The notes: generated by a model not told the origin, from the sequence alone. Shown: positions 8,769-18,246, numbered from the stretch's first letter. The stretch is 64,000 nt of DNA from Paenibacillus sp. R14(2021) (GCF_019431355.1 NZ_CP080269.1:5265001-5329000); one strand, 5' to 3'. Translations and numbers: made by a program.

Positions 8769-8825
8769 GTCTCCAATTGTCTACTAAAGTGAAATTTAGT
8801 CTATTAACGAGGAGCAACTGGAGAC
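8769..8825. promoter_or_regulatory. Nested inverted repeat upstream of the locus A binding protein
   Basis: GTCTCCAATTG (8769-8779) is complementary to CAACTGGAGAC (8815-8825) except for one G.T pair. Between them CTAAA (8784-8788) pairs with TTTAG (8795-8799). It lies about 110 bp before the binding protein start, where an activator site or leader structure would sit. Role inferred. Confidence 0.4.
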
Positions 8826-8932
8826 GTTCGTATACGATTTGCAGGTCTATCTGTGACTTTGCATGATGCATGATGCTTTATGATGAAGCTACGAAATATT
8901 TCGAATTCGTAAATAGATAGGGAGGGCTTTGA

Positions 8933-10639
8933 ATGAAGAAACGGAAGAGCCTGCTGTTTCTGCTTGCATGCGCACTCATTTTGTCCGCATGTTCGAACAG
9001 TAACGAGACGGCAAACGGCAGCAACGGGAATGAAGGTAAGGGAAACGTACAGACGAGCAACAAGGACGCGGCGGCGGTTACCGACAAAGATGCGGCGACG
9101 GATACCGACAAAGGCGCAGCGGCGGATACCGATCCGTACAAAATGCCGGAAGCGACGGATGTATCCTTCGTGCTGAGGGTAAATCCGGATTTGAAGCTGC
9201 CGGAGGGGGATACGGTCGAGAATAACGTATTTACCCGCTACATTGCCGAGCAGACCAACATTCATTTCAAGCTGCTCTGGTATGCCTCCAATACGGATTA
9301 TGACCAGAAGTCGAAGCTGTCGATCGCGAGCAACGACCTGCCCGATGCGATGGTTGTCGACGAGAAGCAGTACCGGGCAATGGCCGAAGGGGGACAGCTT
9401 GAGGACTTGAGTGAGGTATACAGCAAATTCGGGTCCGACCAGCTCAAAGCGTACTATAATTCGACGGACGGACGTGCGCTGCAGCAAGCTACGATCGGCG
9501 GTAAACTCATGGCGCTTCCGAACATCGTTCCGCAAGCCGATACTTACGTCCTGACATGGATGCGCAAGGATTGGCTCGATAAGCTCGGTCTCCCCGAGCC
9601 GAAGACGCTTGAGGACGTAGAAGCGATCACCAAAGCATTTATCGAACGGGATCCTGATGGAAACGGCAAACCCGATACGATCGGATTGACGGGCAATAAT
9701 ACCTCGATCACGCAATGGTACGGCAATGATTTCAGGGCCATCTTCAACTATTACAATGCCCATCCGGGCACTTGGTACAAGAACGACTCCGGCAAGCTCG
9801 TATATGGCTCGACGACGCCGGAAGCGAAGAAGGCGCTATTGAAGGCGCAGGAGCTTTATAAGAACGGTCTCGTCGACAAGGAGTTCGCGGTGCGTAAAGA
9901 TCCGATGGAACCGGTCAAGGACGGGAAAGTCGGCGTATTCTTCCAAGCGTGGTGGGTGCCGTTCTCCCTGGCAGATATGATGAAGTCCCATCCGGAAGCA
10001 GACTGGAAAGCTTATGCGATTCCTGGCGTTAACGGTAAGGTCAATGTAACGCACATCGCAACGAGCAACGGATTTCTCGTCGTGAAGAAAGGCTTCAAGC
10101 ATCCGGAAGCGCTTGTGAAATATTTGAACTTCCAGACGCGCTTTGGCAAATCGCCAACCGAGGAGGACAAGAAAATCGACCATACGCTTTATGTCTCCGT
10201 CCTTCCACTATCGCTCAACATCGATTACATCGATACCGTGTCGCAGAAGCATGACATGATCACGAAAGCGTTGAAAGGCGAAATTTCCCAAGACAAGCTG
10301 ACGCCGGAGATGAAGGGTCATTACGAACGATGGCAGCGGGTGCTTGCATCGAAAGGTCATCCCGATCCAGCCGATTGGGGCGCTCCATACTCGTATATTT
10401 ACGGAGCGGGGGCCATTCCGCAGAAAGCAGATGAGAACGCTGTCGATCCTGCTTTTACTGCAACGACTCCGGCGATGGATAAAAAATGGTCCAACCTGCA
10501 GAAGCTCGAGGACGAAACGTTTTTCCAGATTGTCCTTGGAGAGAAGCCGATCGAGGCGTTCGACCAATACGTTGCCGATTGGAAGGCGCAGGGCGGCGAT
10601 GAAATCACGCAAGAAATCGAAGCGGAATTAAGCAAATAA
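8933..10639 (+). CDS. Lipoprotein sugar-binding protein of an LplA/YtcQ-type importer (locus A)
   Basis: A 568-aa extracellular solute-binding protein, long as is usual for the LplA/LipO class. It has a lipoprotein signal with lipobox LSAC (Cys20), then an acidic linker of imperfect repeats around DKDAATDTDKGAAADTD (residues about 43-63) and the two-lobed binding fold. WMRKDWLDKLGLPEPKTLEDV near 205 is the signature of this class. It is expected to be membrane-tethered and to deliver oligosaccharides to the two permeases downstream. A 16-bp stem-loop follows before the permeases, a common way to keep binding protein levels higher. Substrate inferred only from the neighbouring GH20-GH29 enzyme. 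Confidence 0.9.
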   Translation: MKKRKSLLFLLACALILSACSNSNETANGSNGNEGKGNVQTSNKDAAAVTDKDAATDTDKGAAADTDPYKMPEATDVSFVLRVNPDLKLPEGDTVENNVFTRYIAEQTNIHFKLLWYASNTDYDQKSKLSIASNDLPDAMVVDEKQYRAMAEGGQLEDLSEVYSKFGSDQLKAYYNSTDGRALQQATIGGKLMALPNIVPQADTYVLTWMRKDWLDKLGLPEPKTLEDVEAITKAFIERDPDGNGKPDTIGLTGNNTSITQWYGNDFRAIFNYYNAHPGTWYKNDSGKLVYGSTTPEAKKALLKAQELYKNGLVDKEFAVRKDPMEPVKDGKVGVFFQAWWVPFSLADMMKSHPEADWKAYAIPGVNGKVNVTHIATSNGFLVVKKGFKHPEALVKYLNFQTRFGKSPTEEDKKIDHTLYVSVLPLSLNIDYIDTVSQKHDMITKALKGEISQDKLTPEMKGHYERWQRVLASKGHPDPADWGAPYSYIYGAGAIPQKADENAVDPAFTATTPAMDKKWSNLQKLEDETFFQIVLGEKPIEAFDQYVADWKAQGGDEITQEIEAELSK

Positions 10640-10653
10640 CCGTGGTGCCGAAC

Positions 10654-10695
10654 GTCAAAGCGGCGCCTCCTAAATGCAAGGAGCGCTGCTTTGAC
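10654..10695 (+). terminator. Intercistronic stem-loop between binding protein and permeases (locus A)
   Basis: GTCAAAGCGGCGCCTCC (10654-10670) pairs with GGAGCGCTGCTTTGAC (10680-10695) with one bulge and one mismatch. No strong T-run follows, so it may be an attenuator or an mRNA-stabilising structure and not a full terminator. Confidence 0.55.
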
Positions 10696-10725
10696 GCATT
10701 TTAAGGGGAAAGGAGGGGGGCTAGC

Positions 10726-11616
10726 TTGCGCTATCGTTCCATCCAGAAACACTATCACGTCATGCTCATTCCAGGCATTGCGCTGCTCATCCTATTTAGT
10801 ATCATCCCGATGTTCGGGGCGCTCATTGCCTTCCAGGATTTCAAGATCGGCCTTGGCATATGGAAGTCTCCATGGGTTGGACTCGACAACTTCAAGTACA
10901 TGTTCGAGCTCCCGGACAGCAAACGCATATTCATCAATACGCTCATTCTGGCGACTTCCAAGATCGCGGCGAACCTTGTTATACCGCTCGTGTTTGCCAT
11001 TATGCTGAACGAGCTGCGCAAGCAGAAGTTCAAACGGATCATACAGACCATCGTCTATTTGCCGCACTTTTTGTCCTGGGTCATTCTAGCCGGTGTCATC
11101 AGCGATTTACTGCTGCTGGATGGTCCTGTCAACCGATTAGCCACGGCGCTCGGATACGAGCCGGTCATGTTCTTGGTAAGCAACAAGTGGTTTCCTTCTA
11201 TCATTATTTCAACTGATGTATGGAAGGAATTCGGTTTTAACGCGATTATTTATTTGGCTGCGCTTGCCGGAGTCAATCCATCGCTGTTCGAAGCGGCCGA
11301 GATGGATGGCGCAACGCGGATTCAGCAAATCTGGCATGTGACGCTCCCGTCGCTTCGCCCTACGATCGTTCTGCTCGCGACGCTTGCCATCGGCAACGTG
11401 CTGAATGCGGGCTTCGATCAGATTCTGAACATGTATAGTCCGCTCGTCTATGAATCGGGCGACGTTATCGACACGTACGTTTACAGGGCCGGCATTCTGG
11501 ACGGCCAATACGGTCTCGCCACGGCGGTCGGCTTGTTGAAATCGGCAATCGCCTTCGTGCTGATCATGATGTCGTATCATCTTGCCAGCCGCTTCGCGAA
11601 CTATCGCATTTTTTGA
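10726..11616 (+). CDS. LplB-type ABC sugar permease (locus A)
   Basis: A 296-aa inner membrane permease of the CUT1 family with six predicted membrane segments. The N-terminal HYHVMLIPGIALLILFSII and KFKRIIQTIVYLPHFLSWVI motifs are typical of LplB. The EAA loop that contacts the ATPase is EAAEMDGATRIQQIWHVTLP near residues 189-208. The TTG start follows AAAGGAGGGGGG. No ATP-binding gene lies in the locus, so a shared MsmX-like ATPase is expected. It pairs with the permease 25 bp downstream. Confidence 0.92.
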   Translation: MRYRSIQKHYHVMLIPGIALLILFSIIPMFGALIAFQDFKIGLGIWKSPWVGLDNFKYMFELPDSKRIFINTLILATSKIAANLVIPLVFAIMLNELRKQKFKRIIQTIVYLPHFLSWVILAGVISDLLLLDGPVNRLATALGYEPVMFLVSNKWFPSIIISTDVWKEFGFNAIIYLAALAGVNPSLFEAAEMDGATRIQQIWHVTLPSLRPTIVLLATLAIGNVLNAGFDQILNMYSPLVYESGDVIDTYVYRAGILDGQYGLATAVGLLKSAIAFVLIMMSYHLASRFANYRIF

Positions 11617-11641
11617 TTTTGATTAGGGGAAGTGGTTATTT

Positions 11642-12532
11642 ATGATTCGCAGCAGAACGGTCGGAAGTACCGTTTCAACCGGGGTGTTATATACGGTGAT
11701 GGCCTGCATTGCGCTCCTGTCGCTCGCTCCGATCTGGTATACGGTCGCCGTATCGTTCAGCGACAAGGCAGCGGCATCCGCCGGAAGGATTACGTTCTGG
11801 CCGATCGATTTCACCATCATTTCATACAAAACGATATTGGGCGACCCGACATTTCTGGGTGCATTCTGGATTTCCATCAAGCGGGTGCTCTTCGGAGGCG
11901 CGATCAATTTCGCCGTGACGGTGCTGATGGCATACCCGTTGTCGAAGGAAAATCGGGAGTTCCGGTTCCGCTCTGTCTATATGTGGTTTCTCGTGTTTAC
12001 GATGCTCTTCAGCGGGGGGACGATTCCGCTCTATATCGTCGTCAAGGAGCTGGGGCTGTTTAACTCGATCTGGTCGCTTGTCCTGCCGACGGCGGTGCCG
12101 GTGTTCAACGTGCTGCTGCTGCTCAATTTTTTCCGCAGCATCCCGAAGGAGCTCGGTGAAGCGGGCGAGATCGATGGGGCCGGTCCGTGGTACATGCTGG
12201 TTAAGGTGTTCCTGCCGCTCTCGATGCCGGCGATCGCTACCGTGACCTTGTTCAGCGTCGTGAGCCATTGGAACGCGTTTTTCGATGGGATGATCTACAT
12301 GCGCAGCGTCGATAAGTACCCGCTGCAGACGTATATTCAGCAGCTGGTCGTACAGGTCAATATGCAGGACTTAACCGGCGATCCGAACAAGCTCGAAATG
12401 ATCAGCAAGCTGTCCAACAAGACGCTGAATGCGTCGAAGATCGTCATTTCCATGCTGCCGATTCTGGTTGTCTATCCTTTTCTGCAAAAATATTTTATCC
12501 ACGGCATTATGCTCGGCTCTGTAAAAGAGTGA
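11642..12532 (+). CDS. LplC-type ABC sugar permease (locus A)
   Basis: A 296-aa partner permease with six membrane segments. LplC traits include AYPLSKENREFRFR near 100, FSGGTIPLYIVVKELGL near 125, the EAA loop EAGEIDGAGPWYMLVKVFLP near 173-192, and the conserved C-terminus PFLQKYFIHGIMLGSVKE. The ATG has AGGGGAAGTGG upstream. The GH20-GH29 gene starts 42 bp downstream, so the permeases and enzyme are probably one transcript. Confidence 0.93.
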   Translation: MIRSRTVGSTVSTGVLYTVMACIALLSLAPIWYTVAVSFSDKAAASAGRITFWPIDFTIISYKTILGDPTFLGAFWISIKRVLFGGAINFAVTVLMAYPLSKENREFRFRSVYMWFLVFTMLFSGGTIPLYIVVKELGLFNSIWSLVLPTAVPVFNVLLLLNFFRSIPKELGEAGEIDGAGPWYMLVKVFLPLSMPAIATVTLFSVVSHWNAFFDGMIYMRSVDKYPLQTYIQQLVVQVNMQDLTGDPNKLEMISKLSNKTLNASKIVISMLPILVVYPFLQKYFIHGIMLGSVKE

Positions 12533-12574
12533 AAGTGAATAGGCATCGCATTCTGATCTTGTGGAGGGGAAACC

Positions 12575-15500
12575 ATGTGGAATTCGTTCAGAAGCAGCAT
12601 TGTCAGTCCGATCGATAGGAAAAGTAAGGCGCTTGCGCGCAAGAGCTTCATCTCCCTGTTCGCTTTATCGCTATGCCTGATACCGGTTCCGACTCGGTCT
12701 CAAGCTTCTGCGGTGGAAGGAGGACTGGAAAGTGCGGAGATTTCATCAACCGGTATAAATCCGGCTCCGAGCGTCGTGCCTTCGATGCGGGAATGGATGG
12801 GGGGGACGGGCGCGTTCTCGTTAGGGGCGAAATCCATGATCATCGTCGATCCTAACGCAGCAGGCGAGCTGAAGGACGATGCGGAAGTTTTCGCTGAGGA
12901 CTATGCAACGCTGTCAGGAACAAGGCTTGCGGTGGACGTCTCGGGTAAGCCGAAAAAAGGCGACGTATTCCTAACGCTGGACGCCTCGCTGACGAAGGAA
13001 GAAGGCTACACGCTTGAAATTGCCGACACGGTGACGATCCGGGGCAAAACCGACACGGGCATCTTCTACGGGCTGCAAACGATACTCCAAATTCTGAAGC
13101 AAGACCCAGCACACGGGGTTCTGCCTCGAGGCACTGCTTCCGATTATCCGGATGCATCGTTCCGTTCGTTCATGATCGATTCGGGGCATACGTTTGCGAC
13201 ACAGGAATATATTGAAGACATGATTCGCCAGATCGCATGGCACAAGATGAATACGCTTCACTTGCATTTAACGGACGGCTGGCCAACTGACGGCGGCGGC
13301 TTCCGCCTGAACAGCGACAAATATCCGGGGCTGGCGGATAATGACGCCTCCTACACCAAGGAGCAGATCCGCCACATGGAGGATCTGGCCAAGAAATACC
13401 ACATCAACATTATTCCGGAGATCGATGTACCGGCCCATGCGCCCGTGATGACCGAATTTAACAAGAATTTGCGCTTTACGTGCGCTGGATTGAAGAACGC
13501 TTACGGGTTGATCGACATTACGAAAGAACAAAACCGCCAGTGGGTCAAAGACATGCTGGCCGAGTTTATCCAGTGGTTTGACGGTCCGATCTTCCATATC
13601 GGCACGGATGAGTATGCGACTCAAACATCCCAGGAAAGCTGCTCGGATATCGTGCAATACAGAGACGATCATGGATTCGGATCGACGGCAGATGTCTTTG
13701 TCGATTTTACGAACGAGATGAACGAGTGGGTCAAATCCTTCGGCAAACGAACGATGATTTGGAACTGGTGGGATATCGACCAAACGCCGACGATTTCGCC
13801 TTCGAAAGACATCATTGTCGAGGCATGGCGCGGAGATCCTCTTAAATACACGGCCCAAGGATATGACGTGGTCAACTCCGATGAGGTCGTGCTCTATACC
13901 GGGCCTACGGACCCGCCTGGCTATCCGATGGACTCGAACCGCGTGTATAAAACGTGGACCGTTCCGCAGGATCCGAAGCTGCTCGGCTTCAGCATGTCGA
14001 ACTGGACAGGGGGCTTTGCGAGTGCAGCCCGGCCGCAGCCGGCAGACGATTACTTCGAATGGTTCAACCGCAGAACGAGGGAGGCAATGGCCGAACGGAT
14101 CTGGGGAGGACCGTTGTCCGAGACGACAGCCGAATTCGAATCTCGCGTGGACCGGATCGGTACGGCGCCGGGCGTGCCGGAATACGCGCCGCACGGCGGC
14201 GAGAAATTGACGGGTACGCCGTATGGAACGTCACCCTCCTACGATGACGCCAGCGGTTACGCCAGCATGTTCGATGGCAGCTCTTCCACCTATTTCGATT
14301 ACAACCTTCCAAACGGCGGCTACGCGGGGATCGATATGGGCGCCGGCAACGCCAAGAAGGTGAACAAAATTCGCTTTCTGCCAAGGCTCAACTATACGGC
14401 CCGCGTGACATACGGCAAGTTCCAAGGCTCGAATGAAGGGCCGGACAAAGGCTTCGTCGATCTGTTTACCATCAAGTGGACGGCAGATAACGGCTGGACG
14501 GAGGTGCCGGTAACCGATGAAACGCCATACCGGTGGCTGAGGTATGTCGGACCGGACAACGGCTACACCAATATGGCGGAGGTGGAGTTCTATACGGCAG
14601 AACCGAATGACTTCGCTTCCGCGAATGACGCGATTCAGGCACATTTGTTCAGCAAGAAGAAAGGCAGCATGAAAGTCTCTAAAGATCTTGCTCCCGACAA
14701 TTCGTCAATTGGGGGCATGAAGGCAGGAAATTGGCTGAAATATGATCACATCGATTTCGGCGGCGGCGTCTACGATACGTTTATGGCCATGGCCGCGCTT
14801 GACAATGCTGCGTCAGAAGGTCAGCCTGTTGAAATCCGGCTCGATGCGGAGGATGGCCGCCGGATCGGCGTTCTTAAGCCGAATCCGACCGGCAGTGATC
14901 ATCTATTCAAGGAGCAATATGCGGCTATTTCGTACGTATCCGGTGTTCATGACGTCTATCTGGTGTTCCCGTCCGCTACCAGGCTGCAGTTGAACTGGTT
15001 TACCTTTGGCACGAACCCGGACAACGAGTCGGCAGAGGCGAAGGAGCTGCGTACGCAATGGTTTACGAATGCCCGGTTCGGCGGCATGTACCGTTTCGGA
15101 GCGTTCACGCAGCTGGCTGGCTCGTATAACGGACAGACCCCGGCACAGGGGCCGGGAGAGCTGATCATGAACTGGGCGAATATCCCGAAGGAAGATTATT
15201 TGAAGCAGGCAGCGAAGCCGTTCAACCCGTCCGGGTTCAACGCGAAAGCTTGGGTTGCTGCAGCCAAAGAAGCAGGTGAGAAGTATATCGTCGTCACCGC
15301 GAAGGATCGCGACGGCTTCAGCATGTACGATACGACGGTCAACGATTTCCGGGATTTCAGCATGATGAAGACGAGTGAATACGGCCGCAAGAAGAACAAT
15401 GAAGATCCGGTTGCCGCACTTGCGGCTGCAGCAAAGGAGCAGGGGGTGAAATTCGGCATCTATTACTCGATCTCCGACTGGTTCCATCCTGCGCAAACGC

Positions 15501-16699
15501 GTAATGCCGACGGTACGACGACGATGGAAGAAGGCGCGAAGGCATTATACGTGTCGGAAATGAAAGAGCAGCTGCGCGAATTGATCGAAGGTGCGAATCC
15601 CGACCTGATTTGGTTCGACGGCTCGGACAGCGAGTGGTGGACAGCGGAGGACGCCAAGGCGCTGTACACCTATGTGCGCACCTTGAAATCGGGCATTATC
15701 GTAAGCAGTGGAATTGGCAGCAGCTACGGTGACTTCCATACTTTCGAGGAAGAGGAAGGTAATAACGAAGCCGGGGAATTGCCGAATGAGTTCCGTATTC
15801 CGCTAGGCAGCAGCTTCGGTTATGTGGAGCAGAACGGTGAGTGGAAAACGGCGGATACTGCTGTAAGTGTCCTATCCAAAGCCGTATCTAAAGGCGGCAA
15901 CCTGCTGCTTGGCGTTGGTCCCAAGCCGGACGGGACGCTGCCGGAGGAAAGTACACCGATTCTGAGTCAGATCGGCGAGTGGATGGGTGCAAGCGGAGAT
16001 AGTATTTATGACGCCGAGGCAAGCATCTATAAGGAAGAGACGGCATGGGGCGCTGTGACGTCGAAGCCAGGCAAGCTTTTCTTGCATGTACAGCAATGGC
16101 CGGATGACGGCAAGCTGGTCATCCCGTCTCTGTTGAACGGCATCAACGGCGTCCATCCGATCGCGGATTCGTCTTCCCCCTACGCTTACCGGGTGAATGG
16201 CAAAGAGACGGTAATCGAAATCCCGCTGGAAGCGCCGGACGCATTCGATTCCGTTATCGTGGTCGAAGTGGACGGTATTCCGCAGGAGATTCCGGGAACG
16301 CCTCTTCTCGGAGAAGCATACGGGCTGGAACCCGTCTATGATCCGAACAGCACGTTTGATAAAGTGTTCGACGGTGATGTCAGCACGTATTACGACTACC
16401 TGGGAGCCAGCGATGGCTACGTCGGGCTTGACCTCGGCGAGGGGAACGAGCACCGCGTAACGTATATCCGGTTCCATCCGCGAATGTATTATGAAGGCCG
16501 CATGCTTGGGGGTAAGTTCCAGGGCTCGAACGAGGGGCCGGATAAGGGTTTTGTCGATCTGGCAACCGTCGACAAGGTACCATTGTCAACATGGAACGAT
16601 ATCAAAGTCGATCAGCCAGGAACATATCGCTGGATCCGTTATGTAAGCCCGGCAAACGGCTATACGAACATAGCGGAAATTCAATTTTACGGAGAATAA
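12575..16699 (+). CDS. Secreted bimodular glycosidase: GH20 hexosaminidase fused to GH29 alpha-L-fucosidase
   Basis: A 1374-aa exported protein. Order by residue: signal peptide to about 46; GH20b domain about 70-195; GH20 barrel about 200-530 with the catalytic Asp-Glu pair D345-E346 in HIGTDEY; a discoidin-like domain about 550-685; a CBM6-like domain about 690-815; a GH29 barrel about 820-1240 with likely nucleophile D1015 in LIWFDG; and a second discoidin-like domain about 1250-1374. The two discoidin-like domains are relatives sharing the identical stretch GKFQGSNEGPDKGFVDL. GH20 removes terminal beta-HexNAc or lacto-N-biose; GH29 removes alpha-L-fucose. Having both on one chain suggests fucosylated GlcNAc glycans as target. 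No SLH or sortase signal is seen. It is last but one in the locus A operon. Confidence 0.88.
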   Translation: MWNSFRSSIVSPIDRKSKALARKSFISLFALSLCLIPVPTRSQASAVEGGLESAEISSTGINPAPSVVPSMREWMGGTGAFSLGAKSMIIVDPNAAGELKDDAEVFAEDYATLSGTRLAVDVSGKPKKGDVFLTLDASLTKEEGYTLEIADTVTIRGKTDTGIFYGLQTILQILKQDPAHGVLPRGTASDYPDASFRSFMIDSGHTFATQEYIEDMIRQIAWHKMNTLHLHLTDGWPTDGGGFRLNSDKYPGLADNDASYTKEQIRHMEDLAKKYHINIIPEIDVPAHAPVMTEFNKNLRFTCAGLKNAYGLIDITKEQNRQWVKDMLAEFIQWFDGPIFHIGTDEYATQTSQESCSDIVQYRDDHGFGSTADVFVDFTNEMNEWVKSFGKRTMIWNWWDIDQTPTISPSKDIIVEAWRGDPLKYTAQGYDVVNSDEVVLYTGPTDPPGYPMDSNRVYKTWTVPQDPKLLGFSMSNWTGGFASAARPQPADDYFEWFNRRTREAMAERIWGGPLSETTAEFESRVDRIGTAPGVPEYAPHGGEKLTGTPYGTSPSYDDASGYASMFDGSSSTYFDYNLPNGGYAGIDMGAGNAKKVNKIRFLPRLNYTARVTYGKFQGSNEGPDKGFVDLFTIKWTADNGWTEVPVTDETPYRWLRYVGPDNGYTNMAEVEFYTAEPNDFASANDAIQAHLFSKKKGSMKVSKDLAPDNSSIGGMKAGNWLKYDHIDFGGGVYDTFMAMAALDNAASEGQPVEIRLDAEDGRRIGVLKPNPTGSDHLFKEQYAAISYVSGVHDVYLVFPSATRLQLNWFTFGTNPDNESAEAKELRTQWFTNARFGGMYRFGAFTQLAGSYNGQTPAQGPGELIMNWANIPKEDYLKQAAKPFNPSGFNAKAWVAAAKEAGEKYIVVTAKDRDGFSMYDTTVNDFRDFSMMKTSEYGRKKNNEDPVAALAAAAKEQGVKFGIYYSISDWFHPAQTRNADGTTTMEEGAKALYVSEMKEQLRELIEGANPDLIWFDGSDSEWWTAEDAKALYTYVRTLKSGIIVSSGIGSSYGDFHTFEEEEGNNEAGELPNEFRIPLGSSFGYVEQNGEWKTADTAVSVLSKAVSKGGNLLLGVGPKPDGTLPEESTPILSQIGEWMGASGDSIYDAEASIYKEETAWGAVTSKPGKLFLHVQQWPDDGKLVIPSLLNGINGVHPIADSSSPYAYRVNGKETVIEIPLEAPDAFDSVIVVEVDGIPQEIPGTPLLGEAYGLEPVYDPNSTFDKVFDGDVSTYYDYLGASDGYVGLDLGEGNEHRVTYIRFHPRMYYEGRMLGGKFQGSNEGPDKGFVDLATVDKVPLSTWNDIKVDQPGTYRWIRYVSPANGYTNIAEIQFYGE

Positions 16700-16716
16700 G
16701 GGGAAGGGAGATTGAC

Positions 16717-18009
16717 ATGAATCAGGTAACGGTCGCTTTAATCGGAGCGGGTCTCCGCGGTGGCGTGTATACGGGTTACGGGCTGAAGAACAGTCATGAG
16801 ATGAAGGTGGTCGCAGTTGCCGATCCGAATATGGACCGGGTAGACGGATTCAGGCGGCTGCACGGATTGACGGAAGAGCAGTGCTTCGGCGACTGGCGGG
16901 ATTTGCTATCCCGCCCGAAGCTCGCCGATGCGGTCATCATTTGCACGCAAGACCATATGCATTACGAGCCGACGATGCGCGCGCTGGAGGCTGGGTATCA
17001 CGTGCTGCTCGAAAAGCCGATGTCCCCGAGCCTTGAAGAATGCTTCCAGATGAAAGCGCAAGCGGACAAGTACGGCCGTGTGCTGACGATCTGCCACGTG
17101 CTGCGGTATACGCCGTTCTTCAGCACGCTTAAGCATCTGCTTGACATCGGAGCAATTGGCCGTCTGATGTCGATCCAGCATAACGAGAATGTGGGGTACT
17201 GGCATCAAGCGCACAGCTTCGTAAGAGGGAATTGGCGCAGCTCCAAAACGTCCAGCCCGATGATACTGGCAAAATCGTGTCACGATATGGATGTACTGCT
17301 CTGGCTCGCAGGCGACGATTGCGTAAGCATTTCCTCCTTCGGCGGGCTGTCCCACTTTCGAGCCGACCAAGCCCCGAAGGGCGCACCCGAGCGTTGCCTT
17401 GACGGCTGCCCGGTTGCCGACGAATGCCCCTATTATGCGCCAAAATGGTATTTGACTTCAGAACCGGGCTGGCTCGCCCAAGCGATGAGCGATGACTTGA
17501 GCTACGAAGCCAGGTATAAGGCGTTACAGGAAGGGCCTTACGGCCGATGCGTCTATCATTGCGACAATGACGTCGTCGACCATCAAGTCGTGAATTTCGA
17601 ATTCGCGAACGAAGTGACGGCCATGTTTTCGATGAGTGCTTTTACGGAAGAGTGCACCCGGACGATCAAATTGATGGGGACGACGGGAGAAATTCGCGGG
17701 GCGATGGAGAAGAACGAAATTGAAATTCTCCATTTCGGCACGGGCAAACGCGAAGTGATAACGCTCGGAGATCCGGGAGGGCATGTCGGTCATGGTGGCG
17801 GAGATTACGGACTGATGAAGGATTTTCTGAACGTCATCCGCAGCAACGGGCATACCGAAATATTGACCTCGGCCTCCACATCGGTTCAAAGTCATATGAT
17901 GGCGTTCGCCGCGGAGCAATCGCGTCTTGAGAAGAGAGTCATCCATATGAAGGACATGATGCCAACTCTATCGGTTGTCGAGGAGACTATGCCCGATATA
18001 ACCGCGTAA
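16717..18009 (+). CDS. Gfo/Idh/MocA-family NAD(P)-dependent oxidoreductase
   Basis: A 430-aa cytoplasmic protein. An N-terminal Rossmann fold carries ALIGAGLRGGVYTGYG at residues 6-21, EKPMSPS near 100 holds the catalytic-region lysine, and HDMDVLLWLAG near 190 is typical of the C-terminal domain. A cysteine-bearing insert (CLDGCPVADECPYY near 228-242, then GRCVYHC near 272-278) is absent from classic inositol dehydrogenase and could bind a metal. ATG 16717 follows GGGGAAGGGAG, 17 bp after the glycosidase stop, so it probably belongs to the same operon and acts on a sugar taken up by locus A. The substrate cannot be read from sequence. Confidence 0.88.
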   Translation: MNQVTVALIGAGLRGGVYTGYGLKNSHEMKVVAVADPNMDRVDGFRRLHGLTEEQCFGDWRDLLSRPKLADAVIICTQDHMHYEPTMRALEAGYHVLLEKPMSPSLEECFQMKAQADKYGRVLTICHVLRYTPFFSTLKHLLDIGAIGRLMSIQHNENVGYWHQAHSFVRGNWRSSKTSSPMILAKSCHDMDVLLWLAGDDCVSISSFGGLSHFRADQAPKGAPERCLDGCPVADECPYYAPKWYLTSEPGWLAQAMSDDLSYEARYKALQEGPYGRCVYHCDNDVVDHQVVNFEFANEVTAMFSMSAFTEECTRTIKLMGTTGEIRGAMEKNEIEILHFGTGKREVITLGDPGGHVGHGGGDYGLMKDFLNVIRSNGHTEILTSASTSVQSHMMAFAAEQSRLEKRVIHMKDMMPTLSVVEETMPDITA

Positions 18010-18070
18010 AGGCAGGGATAAGCGATACCGTAGCGAGTTCAGGACATTCTCAATCCTATTTATCGAGCCG

Positions 18071-18112
18071 AAGACGCAAAGCTAACCCTATTAGGGGATC
18101 GTTTTGCGTCTA
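18071..18112 (+). terminator. Hairpin downstream of the oxidoreductase gene
   Basis: AGACGCAAA (18072-18080) pairs with TTTGCGTCT (18103-18111). A second, stronger hairpin follows about 30 bp later. Together they close locus A. Confidence 0.5.
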
Positions 18113-18138
18113 TTCCAACCATAAGTCCCAAGAACATA

Positions 18139-18174
18139 GAGAGGCACTGCTGCGAGCAGTGCCTCTCTTCTTAT
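18139..18174 (+). terminator. Strong rho-independent terminator closing locus A
   Basis: GAGAGGCACTGCT (18139-18151) and AGCAGTGCCTCTC (18155-18167) form a perfect 13-bp stem with a 3-nt loop, followed by TTCTTATTT. Confidence 0.8.
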
Positions 18175-18246
18175 TTAATATCGAATAAAGCAGCGATTCT
18201 CTGCGCATAATAGGCGATGAAAATTATGGAAAGGAGTGGAAACAGC

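Noticed and set aside
9040-9140. Tandem repeat encoding the Asp/Lys/Ala-rich linker of the locus A binding protein
   Set aside because: Short imperfect repeats of this kind are common in lipoprotein linkers; not treated as a separate repeat element.
8804-9763. 319-codon minus-strand frame
   Set aside because: Antisense to the locus A binding protein, which has a clear lipobox and family signature.
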